Assembly: GCA_900088475.1 (NCBI GenBank)
Contig: FLMG01001949.1
Location: 8,341-67,799 of the forward strand
DNA length: 59,459 bases
DNA from: Hyphochytrium catenoides
Taxonomy: Eukaryota > Sar > Hyphochytriomycetes > Hyphochytriales > Hyphochytriaceae
Direction: 5' to 3'
Each line of letters opens with the position of its first letter. Position 1 is the first letter of the stretch. A program made the position numbers and the translations under genes. The notes below the pieces were generated by a model that had not been told where the DNA came from, did not search any database, and was given only the letters and a program-made list of their open reading frames with translations. Shown one piece after another: positions 13,263-25,200 of the stretch.

Positions 13263-14287
13263 GTGAGTTAAGGGCTGATAATGAAGCCAAAGAATGTGCA
13301 TACACGTACAATTCTCTGCTTCGGAATGATTACTGTGGACTTGTCATACTTTGGATACTTTAGATGGCTTGGCAGGGGCTGCACCTGCGTCCTCCTATTG
13401 GCGGACGACATACCTAGTTTCCCCTGGCTGACACGAGGAAGGATGGCAGCCCAGAGGATCGTTAGAGCCTCAGCCCCAGGTCCTTCAACCCTTACGAATA
13501 CTGATGTGGTGTCTCATAGGAACATCATAACCCTTGTGTGCCTCTGATGACCCCGCCCGATTGCCGCTCGAGTCATTGAGTAGCGTTGACGCCAGGCTCT
13601 GGTCATGACATGCACATTGAAGCTTGCTCTTGCCCTGATCCTTGTGGAGGAGCAAGCGGCTCTCCCTTCTTATAGCGTCTGGGCTTCATACAGCTCTTCA
13701 TACACTTGCCTTCTTGTCGGTGACTTGTTGTCAAGCAGCAGCAGTTCCCATGCTATCATTCGCGTCGCTTCGTTTTCTAACATCAAATATCCGCAATTGG
13801 CTCTTTCAGTTCCCCCTGATTTGCTGCGCTCGGCGCAAGACGACTTTCGGACTTAGCGCAGTAACGACCACACTTCCCTGAAACATTCACCGGGAATCAA
13901 TTAGATTATTTATTACTTTTCAAGGAGAAAATGCACTAGATTTCAATCTATTTCCTCAGATGAAGAATACAGCGAAAAGCTGGAGTACGGTAACGGCTTT
14001 AGCTTTCTCTTCATATCGCTCAAGCTCAGCCATCACTCATGAACTCATGAAGCCGTGATCCGCCGCCGTCACGCCATCGCACTTCTGAAGCAGTTCCAAT
14101 ATCTGCATGGCACCCTGCGTACCCTGTCGCTTCTGTCCCTGCTCGCTTAAGAAGTTATCGAGAAGGGGCACCACAGTTGTTGAGTGTCTCCTTATCCTAA
14201 TTGGACTAGGATAATGCTCATGTAAGATACTCAGACAAGAAACCTCACAAGATAGCACCGCTCTACCCACAGAAATGTAAGAGAGAG
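13263..14287. other. Divergent upstream region of HYDIN and the zinc-ribbon gene
   Basis: This stretch must hold the unresolved first exon(s) and promoter of HYDIN (leftward) and the promoter of the gene starting at 14288 (rightward). A minus-strand reading frame at 14037-14270 contains a plausible-looking stretch (VVPLLDNFLSEQGQK, then QILELLQKCDGVTAADHG). Its only in-frame ATGs are close to its end and I recognise no family, so I do not call it a gene. No TATA box or other promoter element stands out. Confidence 0.5.
14192..14214. repeat. 8-bp perfect inverted repeat in divergent upstream region
   Basis: TTATCCTA and TAGGATAA form exact 8-bp arms around a 7-base spacer, 74 bp upstream of the ATG at 14288. 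It could be a dyad transcription-factor site or a small hairpin in the 5' leader. A dyad of this size can also occur by chance. Confidence 0.6.
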
Positions 14288-16640
14288 ATGGACCTAAGGA
14301 CGGTGTCTACACTCCCTAATGACCCAGAGACTGTGTCCCAGGAGGAGGATTCCTTCACTGACAGTCAAAAATGTTCCCCGAAAAAGAAGCTAGTGGATGC
14401 CAAACACTTAGCTGAGGTTCTGCTGCGGGACGCCGGTGACGTAAGCGAGACTAACGTGGTCTCGAGCAATGGAGGGATTCGCTGCCCTACATGCGGAATA
14501 TCTCATCCAAACCCTGCATTGTCCCATGCATACCGCTATTGCCAATATTGTAAGCGCGTCTTACGTGAGCCACGGGACCTTCAACTCGGCCTCGCAGAAG
14601 AAGCTGGGACAGTTGTCTCCCTACAGCTCTTAATTGCAACGTATGGACACCCCGTCGACGCCAGCAAAGCCATTGATGTGACTGAGAAGCTTCGATCTCT
14701 TATCGAAGGAACGCAGCCTCATACTTTCCTCGTCCTCAGAGCAACTCAAGACCTCCGCCTGCTCTTTGGTGACCCTTGTCCTGGAAGTGTCAAAGTAAGA
14801 AGGAAGGTCTTCTACTCTTTGGTTCCATAATTGTTCTAATTATTCAGTATCTATCGGGGACAGACTTTAAGAGTGCGCTATCGCATGTGTGGAAGGAGGA
14901 GTGAGGCCAAGGCCAACGAGGGTTTAGAAGGCTTTCTCTTCCGAGACCTAGTCATCCAAGTACCTCACTCACAGCCCAAACTGGTCATTTACTCTGCCAC
15001 GTACGGTCATCCCAATGGGGCGTCGAACGGACGAGGAATATTTGACGTGACTGAGTTCATTCAAGGGCTGGTGGACGCCAATGGGGGTGAGTTTCTGGAG
15101 TTAGATCGGACCGTCAATTTGGATGAGCTATTTGGTAACCCCTGCCCCGGCCTCCAGAAGGTGTTCAACATAGAGTACGAGATCTTGGGTCGGTCAGGTA
15201 AGATGACGCAGATGAAAGTGTGGAAGCCTAGTATTAGACGAAGAACAAATAGTGAGCTGGTAGCATATTCATGCATAGACATAGCAAACCGCTTTGGAAG
15301 GGGATAGCTCTCCAAAAGAAATCGTAGACCGTAAGCAACGCGTGGACAAGAGTGCAGTGAAAGGTAACTTGGTGGCGCCACGCTAACCCAGTTTCTGCAG
15401 GCGAAGCCAAACAATATGAGGCTCATGGGCACCTCATCGAACCCATTGACATACAAGCAACCCCCACTGTTGCACCCCTTCTGATCGTACTGTCAGCCAC
15501 GTATGGGTTCACCAACGATATAATCAGAGATCGAGTGCAAGTGCTGAAGAAGCAGCTGTACCAAGTACAGCTTCTGCAAGAAAAGAAGGACTCAGGAAGG
15601 GCCATTACCCTGGAGCAAAATCAGAGAATCCGAACCCGACCAACACTAGAGAAGGAGATGGAGATGCTGCTGGGTGCTAAAACAGCATTCATTGACGTAC
15701 GAGATAAGCTGCAAGAGAGAGTTGACTCGACTGGAGGGCATGAGCTCTCGATACCCACCGATGAAGACTTGAACAGCTGGTTTGGAGACCCACAACCAGG
15801 AGTTGAGCGAACTCTAAAGATTGATTACCACATCCGAGGACTCGGTAAGGTTTGCACACCAGGACGAGGAGGAGTGTTCTATTTAGATGTACCTCTCTTT
15901 CGGGGAATAAGATAGATGGCAGTTCTGCGCTCGTCTTATTCTTATCGCTCATTGCGCTAAGCTCTTCATACTACCGCAGGCGGAACTGGGGAATCTAGTG
16001 AGATGACCAAGAGTGGTCAGCAGAAGAACTATGTCATACAGCACAAGGGCTCGCTAGTAGAGAAAGTGAGCTGGAATGGACAGCTCTTGAAGCCAGTAAG
16101 GGTGGTTGCCCGCAAGGTACATCTACCAGTGCTCCGTGCTTCTCATGATCCTTCTTTCTCTTCTCACGAACCGTCATCTCCAGGTGTTACCTATCCTGCA
16201 AGTCAACCACGCAACCTACGGTCACCCGAACAATCATTCCAAGGTATTCGATGTTACGGATGTGGCATGCAACATTGTGCAGAAGCTTGGAGGAAATCGT
16301 TTCTTGCTTTCCAAGGAAGAAGATTTACAATCCTTATTTATGGATCCTTGTAAAGGAGTTCGAAAACTCTTGCACGTCAGGTGGGTTGTGGAGCGGTCTC
16401 GGCCATGCTGACTGCAAAAAGACGCAGGCCATGTGCTTGTGATAGGTCCTAACTACTTCTTCTAGGTATGACGTGCGAGGGCTCTCTGGCCTGATGCGTA
16501 TGGAAGAAAAGGATGGCTTTCTAATTGGGGTCGTAAGATTGGGATATAAACCAAGTCAGAACGCTGAGAGAGACCCACAGGAACCCCACAAGAATCTGGA
16601 CCAAACCTGTTCCAGTCACGAATCCCAGGTGGTACATTAA
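14288..16640 (+). CDS. Zinc-ribbon protein with four ATYG-DVT-GDPCPG modules
   Basis: The N-terminal exon is acidic and polar, then carries two CxxC knuckles (RCPTCGISHP and YCQYCKRVL), a likely zinc ribbon. Four copies follow of a module of the form ATYG(HP)...DVT...LFGDPCPG..K.L.V.Y...G, at about 14636-14894, 14993-15197, 15494-15844 and 16213-16490. Introns join in phase inside or between the modules: exon 2 starts at 14864 and gives VK/TLRVRY, exon 3 starts at 15401, exon 4 at 15980. Copy 3 has a long charged insertion between ATYG and DV. The pattern resembles the C-terminal domain of DNAJC11 (DUF3395: YG, DVT, DPCPGE.K.L.V.Y), but I see no J domain. The 3' end is uncertain. Reading straight through stops at 16638-16640; a possible last intron (GTAAGATT to CTGTTCCAG) would move the stop to 16679-16681. 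Function unknown. Confidence 0.8.
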
Positions 16641-17016
16641 TGTCAAGCTTTGGGGTGGGAAGAATGAACGGAACTTTGTGAACGCACCCAAGAAACGCCA
16701 TTCTGGGAAAGAAGACAACTTCGACTCAAAGAGAAGCGACAGCTTTGTTAAGAATCGAGGCCAAGCGCTTTGTACCCGCTCGAGACCTCGCAGATTCAGT
16801 TCTCCAACCTGCTGGAAGGAAGGTGGTGTCGACTATTTCTATTTAAATATTATTGGGGAGTGGACTCTGCAGTCAAGCTCTCCTAGGCATCACCGTTCAT
16901 TACCAACTAAATAGAGAAACAGAGCGAATGGTGAGATGCCTTCACGCCATAGCCGGCGAAAGGATGTAAACAAGACAATCTGAGAGAGGCTTTCACTCTC
17001 TCAGCTCAGTATAAGC
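16641..17016. other. Convergent intergenic region
   Basis: This lies between the 3' ends of the zinc-ribbon gene and the mitochondrial RNA polymerase gene. A plus-strand frame stays open from about 16621 to 16913 (W.INVKLWGGKNER..., then basic low-complexity sequence). It may be read-through 3' sequence or an alternative last exon. No separate gene is supported. Confidence 0.5.
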
Positions 17017-20000
17017 TTAGTTGAAGAAATATTGGCTATTGAGGATGTCCTTGAGCTCTAGATCTCCTCTCTCAGGTACAGGAGGAATAACAATGCCAGG
17101 GTAGCGCATCAGGAGACTTTCCCTCAAGTCTTCCAAAAGGGGCATCGAGTGAAGGTTGATGAACTCCTCTCTCAAGGTCTTGTTCATCAAATCGATATCA
17201 GCAGCATGGGTCCAATAGCTGTCATGAACAGCAGCAAAGTCTATTCCCAGTTTCTCGCAGGCTAAGGCTGTCAACATCATATGTGTTGAGTCCAGAGAGT
17301 GCACATAGTTCGGGGGAAACGCTGACTTTTGGCGGGTTCCACTGACGGGCAACTGCGCAAGGTAAAGGCGCAAGAGGTAATTGAGGGAGGAAGAGAAGGG
17401 AGCTCGTAAGCAACAGGTATAAACCGTGTACGAAACATTAGAACTAGCCTTAGATAACTAAGGGGCTTACCAAGTCATCGTGGTCTGCTAAAACCACATC
17501 TTGCATCAGCGTCTTCACTTGATAGCTGCTTTTCCGGCGGTAAGGCTGAGGCAAAGACGTATAATGTCAGAACAAAGGCTTCTGTCAACTGCTTCTATGT
17601 GCCCCTGTCTTACCTGGATCACTGGAAGCCCCAGAGGAGTGACCCAGGCCATCGGCTGGTTCTCGCGGGCAACAATCTTCGCAATCTCTGCCAGCCAGTT
17701 CTGAAAATGAATGGGTGAGTCAACAGCAATAGGCCATTCAATCTGTCCATCACCTAAAAGACACTACAATCTACCAAGTAATGAAGAAAAGAGAGCTAAA
17801 GCTTAACGAAACAGTACCCACCATAATGTTTCTGGCCTTAGAGAAAAGCGAGGACATGCTGCCCATTGTAACCTTCGCAGCGTACGACGCTGCTTCATAG
17901 ATTTCCCGCTCCTTCTCGGGAGTAACTAACTCTCCAGGGCCAATCAGCCTCTCTTCAAGGCGAGCTTGAATCTGCCTCCTAGCTCCAACGTACGTGACGC
18001 CGTATACACTTGTCATCACGGTCTGCTTGACGACTTTCCGGTTGATATTATTTAGCAACAGCTTTGCAAGTCGCTTGTTTTTCTGGCCTTCAACATCGGT
18101 CTCACATGGCTCGGATTCTAGACGTCCACCCGTGAGAGGAAAGTTAGCTATCTCTAGACGAGATTTCTATAAAGCTAAATGGAGGACAAGTTCATACCTG
18201 CATCTTTCTTAACATGTTCGTAGACCCGCTCTGCAACCCCCGTGTACACGTCTTGGGGCCGGTCTGATGGAAGTAGGTTAACCTGAAAAGCACCCAGGGA
18301 ATCCCTTCCCAGCGCGGCGTAGTGCTGCAGGCCGTTGCATGACCCATCCTGTTGCACGGGAATGGAAGAGACGTACTCTGCTGGGCTCCCACTGTCAATG
18401 GCTTTGATGAGTTCCTGCGCAGCTGCGAGAGTCTGCCAAGGGTTCTCAGATTCCAACCACCATGTTCCCTCTCCAAGAGGGTCCTCCACAGCTTTTCGGA
18501 TGACATCAATATTCTCTTCCGTGAACTTCTCTCTCTCCGCGAAAGAACACTGCAAATAAAAAAGTAAGCGACAGGGTGTCAGACTCGCAGCCACTGACAA
18601 ACAGATCTCATAATCTGACGATTTTCGCAAGCTCAGAGCTCCTCTACATAGTTCCTTCTTCCATCTCCACTGGTATTCTCCACTGGTATTCACCCTTTAC
18701 TTTGCTTACATACCTTGTCAACGCCGTACAAGCTAGCCACATGAACCTTTAGCCACTGAAATCCCTTTTCCCCAAGCGGCTTCGCATTTGAAAACTTCAA
18801 TAGTCCCCTGCAAAGGTCGGAGCCAAGATGATTCAGGTTGGGGGGCATCGTGTAGGCTCTACCACGGAAGTCCAAATTATAAGGGAAGTAGAAGGCTTCC
18901 TCGTCCTTGTACTTCTGTGCAATATCTAACTTGATCTTGCAGTCGCAACGCATCGAGTACTTCTCTCGGTTTTTCTGTGTCACCTTGCTGTGTTGCTTTT
19001 TCCATTGGGCCAGTTCCGCTGCATCGTCGGACTCAGGCTTGGGAGGGAAAGGCAGATCGGTGTGTGACGGGATCTCGGCGAGGCCGCCTCCTCTTCTCCA
19101 AACCTCCATCACAACAGGTAAGATATCGTTGTTGATCCTCCATTTGATGGAGGCTAAGTAGTTCAAAGCTCTATACACTCCATCCATGTGGGCTTCGTTT
19201 AAAACGTCCATCTGCTTTCGTGATCCCCTTATCCGCATCACTAACGACCGCAACTGCAGATATCCGCCGTCATTAGGCCCTGTCCATGGCTTTGGTGGAA
19301 CCAACATGGGTAAATAACGTGGGCTGGCCGCCAGAGAGACCATACTATCGGCCATCAGCTTTTCGAAGACAGCGTAGTTTAATTTGACCACTCCAATCCT
19401 GCGATTATCTCGGCATATGTAGTCATGCTCGAAAGCCGGGATGATGGCCCTAGTCTCGCCGTCGTCTCCATAAATAGGCAGCTTTGCGCTGTTAAATAGA
19501 AGCTGGAGAAGCAGAGACCCAACCTTCACAAGTGCCTCCGTGTTCCAGCCTTCAGGTTCCTGATCCTTATTCTTCCGATTCAAGATCTCCACGTCACCCT
19601 CTTTTACCGCCTGTTTTTTCCCTTTCGAACTCCGGCGGGCTTTGTTGACTCGGATCTCGGTCTCAATAGCCTTACCAATTGCCAAAACTGCAGTTAGGAA
19701 CTTGACCCCATCGACCTCTACCATAGCAAGGTTAAGGGTCTCATGCATCGTGATGACAGCTAGCTCTTCCATCTTGATCCAATTGAGGCGTACGGGATGG
19801 AGCAGGTACTGGCTATAGTGTTTGTGGTGTTTACACGACTTCTTCTGGCAATTCTGATGCTCTTCCTGAATTTCTTCAACCATCGGCTCAAACCAGTCCA
19901 GCAGTAGGTGTTGTCCGGTTCCCAAACTTGCTCCTTTGCCCAGGTCGTTAACAAGTTTATCGCGCATCTCCATATATTGAGCGACAGCTTCATTCCTGGT

Positions 20001-20827
20001 CTCGATCTCAAGGGCCTCTTGACGACGAATTTTCTCCTGATCAGTCGAACCCATATATGGAACCTCTTCAAAGATTCTTGGTCGCTCCCAAGCGTGTCTA
20101 AAGTCAATGTGATTGAACTGGAGATGGTCTGACCCAGATGATGCCCGTTGATCTTTAACTGCAGCAGTCAGCATGTCGTCAGGGCTCACAGGAAAAGCCG
20201 GTTCCATTTCTTGCAACTCAAAATCACCCTGGCTATAATCAACCAGCTCCTCTGCATCTGAATCTGCAGATAACGACGAGAACCAGAGTGAGCTCGATAT
20301 GATAGGAAAGCCACCAACATCATCCCTTACCATATTCCAGCTCTGCCAGAGCCTGCAGCGCGCTAGCGTCTGGCCTATGGTTATAGCTGCCCCTATACGG
20401 GAGGTCTCTATGAGACTGATGCTCATGTAAACCGCCTCTGTCAGAACGCGAGAGGCCCTGGCCATGACCGTTGTGCGGAATATTCGTGCGCCGAAGCTCC
20501 TTCAGTACCTCTAACAACGGCTGAACGTTCAATCTCGTGGGGTAGTTGTGGTGATGATAGTCCCTGTGTGAATAAAGTTCATCTTCATAACTATCCAGTT
20601 CGTAAGCACGGGCAGAAGCTGACTGGTGTCCGATGCTTGTGTTCTTGACTGTAGACGAACCGACGCATCGAACTACGGAGAGTGCAGTCGTGATTAACCT
20701 ATGTAGTAAGCCCAAAGCCCTCCATCAACATCATAAAAGGTCACTTACTGTGCAGCCGTACGTGCTCAGGGATTCCAGCTACCCGCTTACGATGAAGGTC
20801 TCGAACAAGCGTGGAGGCACGGATCAT
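17017..20827 (-). CDS. POLRMT: Mitochondrial DNA-directed RNA polymerase (T7-like, RPO41/POLRMT)
   Basis: This is the single-subunit polymerase that transcribes mitochondrial DNA. Palm motif A is QQDGSCNGLQHYAALGRD, with the first metal-binding Asp. The fingers helix is RKVVKQTVMTSVYGVT, with the expected Lys and Tyr. Palm motif C is FAAVHDSYWTHA, with the second catalytic Asp. The protein ends in SQYFFN, as family members end in an aromatic foot. The start was found by splicing: ATG at 20827 opens a 79-nt exon reading MIRASTLVRDLHRKR, a basic, Asp-poor mitochondrial presequence. It joins in phase (intron 20748-20673) to IRCVGSSTVKN. Further exons are 20672-20331, 20263-18714 and 18549-18198, then shorter ones. 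The N-terminal extension is short and disordered (GHGQGLSRSDRGG); I see no PPR repeats. The neighbour on the left is convergent and TBC1D23 on the right is divergent. Confidence 0.96.
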
Positions 20828-22235
20828 GGCTCAAAAGTTGGCTCTAACAAAGACCGCCACCGCGTATGGAAAGCGCCGAAATGTAACGCCAGAGTCGGAG
20901 CGGCACTGAGCGCAATCCTTTTACCGCATACCTTTCCAGATCTAGCCCACTAGCTTCAAGGCTCACTCATGTCAGGTTCCTAAGCTCACCTTCGCTGTGG
21001 CCGAACGTAGTAAAGATTTAGATCTAAAGGTCAATAGACAATATGAAGACGTCACTGCGTCAATAGAAGAAGGTGCCCTGAGAGCTTGGAGAGGAGAATG
21101 ACAGGAGGAGAGGTGAAGACTGAGCGCTAGTGATCAGAAGCCGTCGAGATCTGTCTTCTTCTTGAGGGCCTTTTCCTATCGGTTGAAAGCGATCGCCGCT
21201 TCCACTTCTCTTACGCTCGCTCACTAGTTCTCAGAGTCTCTGTCTCTGTCGTAGCTTCATCAATTACTTGTCGGGACAGTCTCTCTTTTTGATTCTGTCT
21301 CTGTGCCTCGTTTCTCTGTCTCGCATTCTGTGCTCTGTTCTTGTTGTTTCGTCCAAGTTGGTGGAGGCGAGGCGCTGTCTGCCCGAAGCCTCTCGCCAAT
21401 GAAGAGGCAGCACAGTCATGCGGCGAAGGAGTAGGACATATCGAAAGGCGTAGGTCTCGTAATTATTGAGCGCCGGCTAAGGATCCGGAAGGGAAACTCA
21501 GAAGATATAGGGCACTTGGTAGGAGATGTGGAAGAAGGTGGAAGGGGCCAGGTAGGCACTGTGAATGGAACCTTCAAGAAGAAGGACAGCAAACAGCAAA
21601 AGCGACCCCACCCATCCTCATATCACACACTCGATAACCGCGGTTTGTTACTCAAAAAATAACTAGATGTGCAGTGTGATCACCGCACCGAATGTGCATG
21701 GCCCTTATTCCAGAGCGCGCTCATTTCAGGCAAATCATTTTGAATTGGGATGATTGTATCTTGCTGTGTGTCCTCTCTATATGTAGAGCTTGATGTCTTC
21801 AATCAATTTCCTGAAGAGTCAAAAGGCATTAGAAACGACAGCATGTTCTTGATGTGATGAGGCTCGGCGTTCCTCATCGTCTGGCAAACACAACGATGAC
21901 CAGCGAACGGGGCAGTTCTCGGTGTAGCGAGTGGATGTATTTACCGCCAGGATTCTCTTGCTCTGACAAGTGGCTAACAGTAGGCCACAGCAGCAATGAC
22001 ATACGTCCTAGGGCAGGCCTGCTGCTGCTCGTATGGGTGTTGAAGTAGCTGGTGCTGCATCATCTGTCTTGGTCCGCTGGCCTGCTGCAAAGGCCATGGA
22101 GCAACCATCAATGTACACCGAGATCTTGCTTTCTTACAATTAGCCTGCTTCTCTTACGCAAATGGCGAGAACCTCATACAGTAGACAGTTGGTGGGCGCT
22201 TTGCTCTAAGGCAGCCGCGTGAGACGCTTCCCAAA
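20828..22235. other. Divergent intergenic region, POLRMT / TBC1D23
   Basis: This 1.4-kb stretch is flanked by two outward-facing starts and should hold both promoters. A short Gln-rich minus-strand frame with a real ATG (22108-21974, 44 residues, QQASGPRQMMQHQLLQH) is followed by another open stretch, but I recognise no domain and no splice-supported gene. A minus-strand frame at 21211-21399 is compositionally simple (RQRNEAQRQNQKERLSRQ). Neither is called. Confidence 0.5.
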
Positions 22236-25200
22236 ATGCCGGACCAGATCCCTGCTGACTCGATTCAGGCAGACTCCGGATCTGAGGATATCACAGAGAG
22301 CATACGTGGACTTCTGAAGTCTAAAAGAGTGGATGTATTCGCTCTCCGACAGCTATGCAAAGACGGTGGCCATATCCAACAGTCGGTACGGGCTGAGGTT
22401 TGGCAGGCTCTACTTGGAGTTGGGCTTCAGGTAGACCGATCTCATCTGGAGCGCTCTATCATGGCTGTGGAAGGAGATCTGGAGAATCAACGAGTGATTG
22501 TCGCGGATGCCGAGAGAACACGGGCGGATTATCAACAGTTTCGGAGTCCTGAGGTCAAAGAGCTCATCATCCGCCTGCTAACCTTCTACTGCAAGCGGCG
22601 TGGTGTCCGCTACAAGCAAGGGCTGAACGAGGTTCTCGCTCCCTTCATTCTTCTGAAAGAGCCTCCGCTCCCAGAAGGTGTGATTTTCAATATGTTCTAC
22701 GCGCTCATCACCAAGTTCCTGCCAAATGTCTACTCGGATGACGAGTTCAAATCGCTGCAGTGCTCTTTCCATCTCTTCCGCCTTTTGATCCAATACCATA
22801 ACCCGCTGCTCTGTCACCATCTGGACCAGTATAATATGTCCCCTGAGCTCTATGCCACACCATGGTTTATCACTTTGTTCGCTAGAGGGCTTGATCCAGA
22901 CTGTTTGTTCCAACTATGGGACTTCTATTTATTGGAGGGCAACCCTTACCTCCATCACTTCGCAGCGTTTGCTTTCCTGAATCAACGCCAGGAAGAGATC
23001 TTGCGAGCTGAGGTGGCAGACTTACCAGGAGTGCTGACAGGCATCGCCTTTCAGTCTGTAGAAGAGGTATTGAGGGTTTGCCAGGAAGCGAAAGCTCTTT
23101 TGACCAAGACACCCAAGTCCTTCTGTCAACATTTACACTCGGCCTGCTATTGCCCTGTAACGCAGAGCACTGCTCCTCTCTTACAGAGCCTAGAATCCGA
23201 GGTCTGTCTGAGCATCTCTGCCTCTGAATTGGTGACTCATCTAGTGCTGAAACTTTCTGAAGAGAAATCAGATGGATGCCAGAAGTCAAGTGGTGCGGTG
23301 CCCCAGTATTTCGTACTGGACTGCAGAACACGAAGTGAGTTTGGACAATGTCACTTGGCAGTCTCTTTCCATCTTGATCCTGAGCTGCTAAGCGCACCCG
23401 AAAAGCTGGCTCCGGTGTTAGATAGCTTCAATGATATGAAGAATGCTCATTTTTGTCTGATTGGACGCACCACTTGTAACAAGCCAGGCCAGGAGGGAGC
23501 ATCTGACGATGCTATAAAGAGGAAAACGGCGACGGAGTTTATTCTTTCCAAGTTTGGCTTGTTGGCCCCAGACGCTAGCGCTCGCGTGCCCGAACGATCC
23601 TCTCTAGATTTTGACGAGGGGTACGGAGACTCTCAGATCGGAGTTGATGAAGATCAAGTGCTAGTTTGCATGGCCCTTATTCTGCTGCAAAAAGGCTATC
23701 CTTATGTTAGCAGACTTGAAGGTGGCTTCGATGCCGTCATAGAGGCACTTAGTGTGGCCGGTCAGGATGTCAAGGTAATTCGTACAACTAGAACCTCCTA
23801 GTTTAATTCCATTCTCCTTTCCCTATACTGTGGCCCTCGCAGGCTTCCTTCTCTGCACCAGGGAGCTAACCCTAGTTGCCCAAGGTTCCCCTACTTGTAG
23901 GTGCTCCCAATGATGAGCCGGAAAGGCGTCATTCTCCAACGCTGGAAGAACTTGAAAGAAGGTTTCCGCCCCTCTCGGTCCCTCAGACGAAGTTATCCAG
24001 CCTTGTCCGGTTGCCATCCCCTCCTATCCTTGATCCGACTCTCCTTTTGAGAAAAGGTCTAGCCACTGCCTCCAAGGCCATTAGAGGCCTGGGAGAGTCT
24101 CAAGGACACACTTCGCTGGATAAAATGCATCTTCAGGAGGTGGAGCTGCGAGAAGGACCCTTAGGTGTAATACTGGCGGATCGCACTGGAGACCACAAAT
24201 TCTCTGCGGCCATGATAGATTCAATCATCCCGGATAGTGAAGCCCAGAGTTGTGGGAAGATTCTTCAAGGAGATTGTATAATTGGCGTGGCCGGGCGAAG
24301 TACCGTCGCCCTGCCATTTCAAGACATTGTTCAGCTTATTCAAGAGACTCCACGTCCTGTAAAGCTCACGCTGGCACGAAGAGGTGATGTCGGATTAGCT
24401 ACAAAGCGGAGAGATGCAGAGGACTTCCGGGTCCCACCTCCAGTCCTTTTGTCGGCCATGGCAGATTGTCTCGGCGTTTCATGGAGAGGATTACCCTATG
24501 CTACGAAGTATGAGCTCCAGCTGGGAAAAATAGGCGTCTCAGCAATAGCTGACGATGACTGGAAGACCATAGTCCTGTTGAGAGGCTCCCAAGGGCACCA
24601 AGCCCCTTCTAGCGGCACCATTAGCGGTCTGCCCTCAGGCAGTGTCGTCCTCTTCAGGGTAAGAGCTGGGAATGACATCCTTTGGGGTCCTTTTAGCTCT
24701 CCTAGTCACCCTATGAGAGTCATAGGTAAACTGGAAGGAGGTGCAGCCAGTGAGGCAGGAGGAGAAGCTGGTAGGATTGATGCCTCTCTGTTACAATTCT
24801 CTGAAGGATGTGAGGCCCTCGAGAAGCGGGAAACGGGACGATTTTTTTATCGTGTACTGGTACCTGTGGCTCTACGATCCGAGCCTAATTTCCACGCGCA
24901 ACGCCTGGATGCTCAGGGTATGGCTCGAGGTCAGCTGATTGAGGCAGAGGAGCGCTTAATTCAACCGGGCAGCAGCCAGGTCTTCGTTAGGCTCAAGAAC
25001 TCGCAGGCGTGGCTGTTTGAGAATACGATGGAGGGTAGGCAAGTTTTAGAAAGAGTTCCAGATGATTCTTTAGAGCTTCTTCAAGCGATAGGAGAACATC
25101 AAAGCATGGATGCCCGAGATCCAGCTCTTCCTCAGCTCCCTCCGCCGAACGTATATAGTACAGAGAATGGCAGTCTTTTCGTCTCATGGACGGGCGTAGA

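Noticed and set aside
14037-14270. Minus-strand 77-codon frame near the zinc-ribbon gene
   Set aside because: Only late in-frame ATGs, no family recognised, and it occupies the promoter of the plus-strand gene. Mentioned but not called.
22882-23397. Minus-strand 171-codon frame
   Set aside because: Antisense to the TBC and rhodanese domains of TBC1D23.
24841-24848. Poly-T run as a frameshift site in TBC1D23
   Set aside because: The frame is continuous through it (GRFFYRVLV) and needs no shift.
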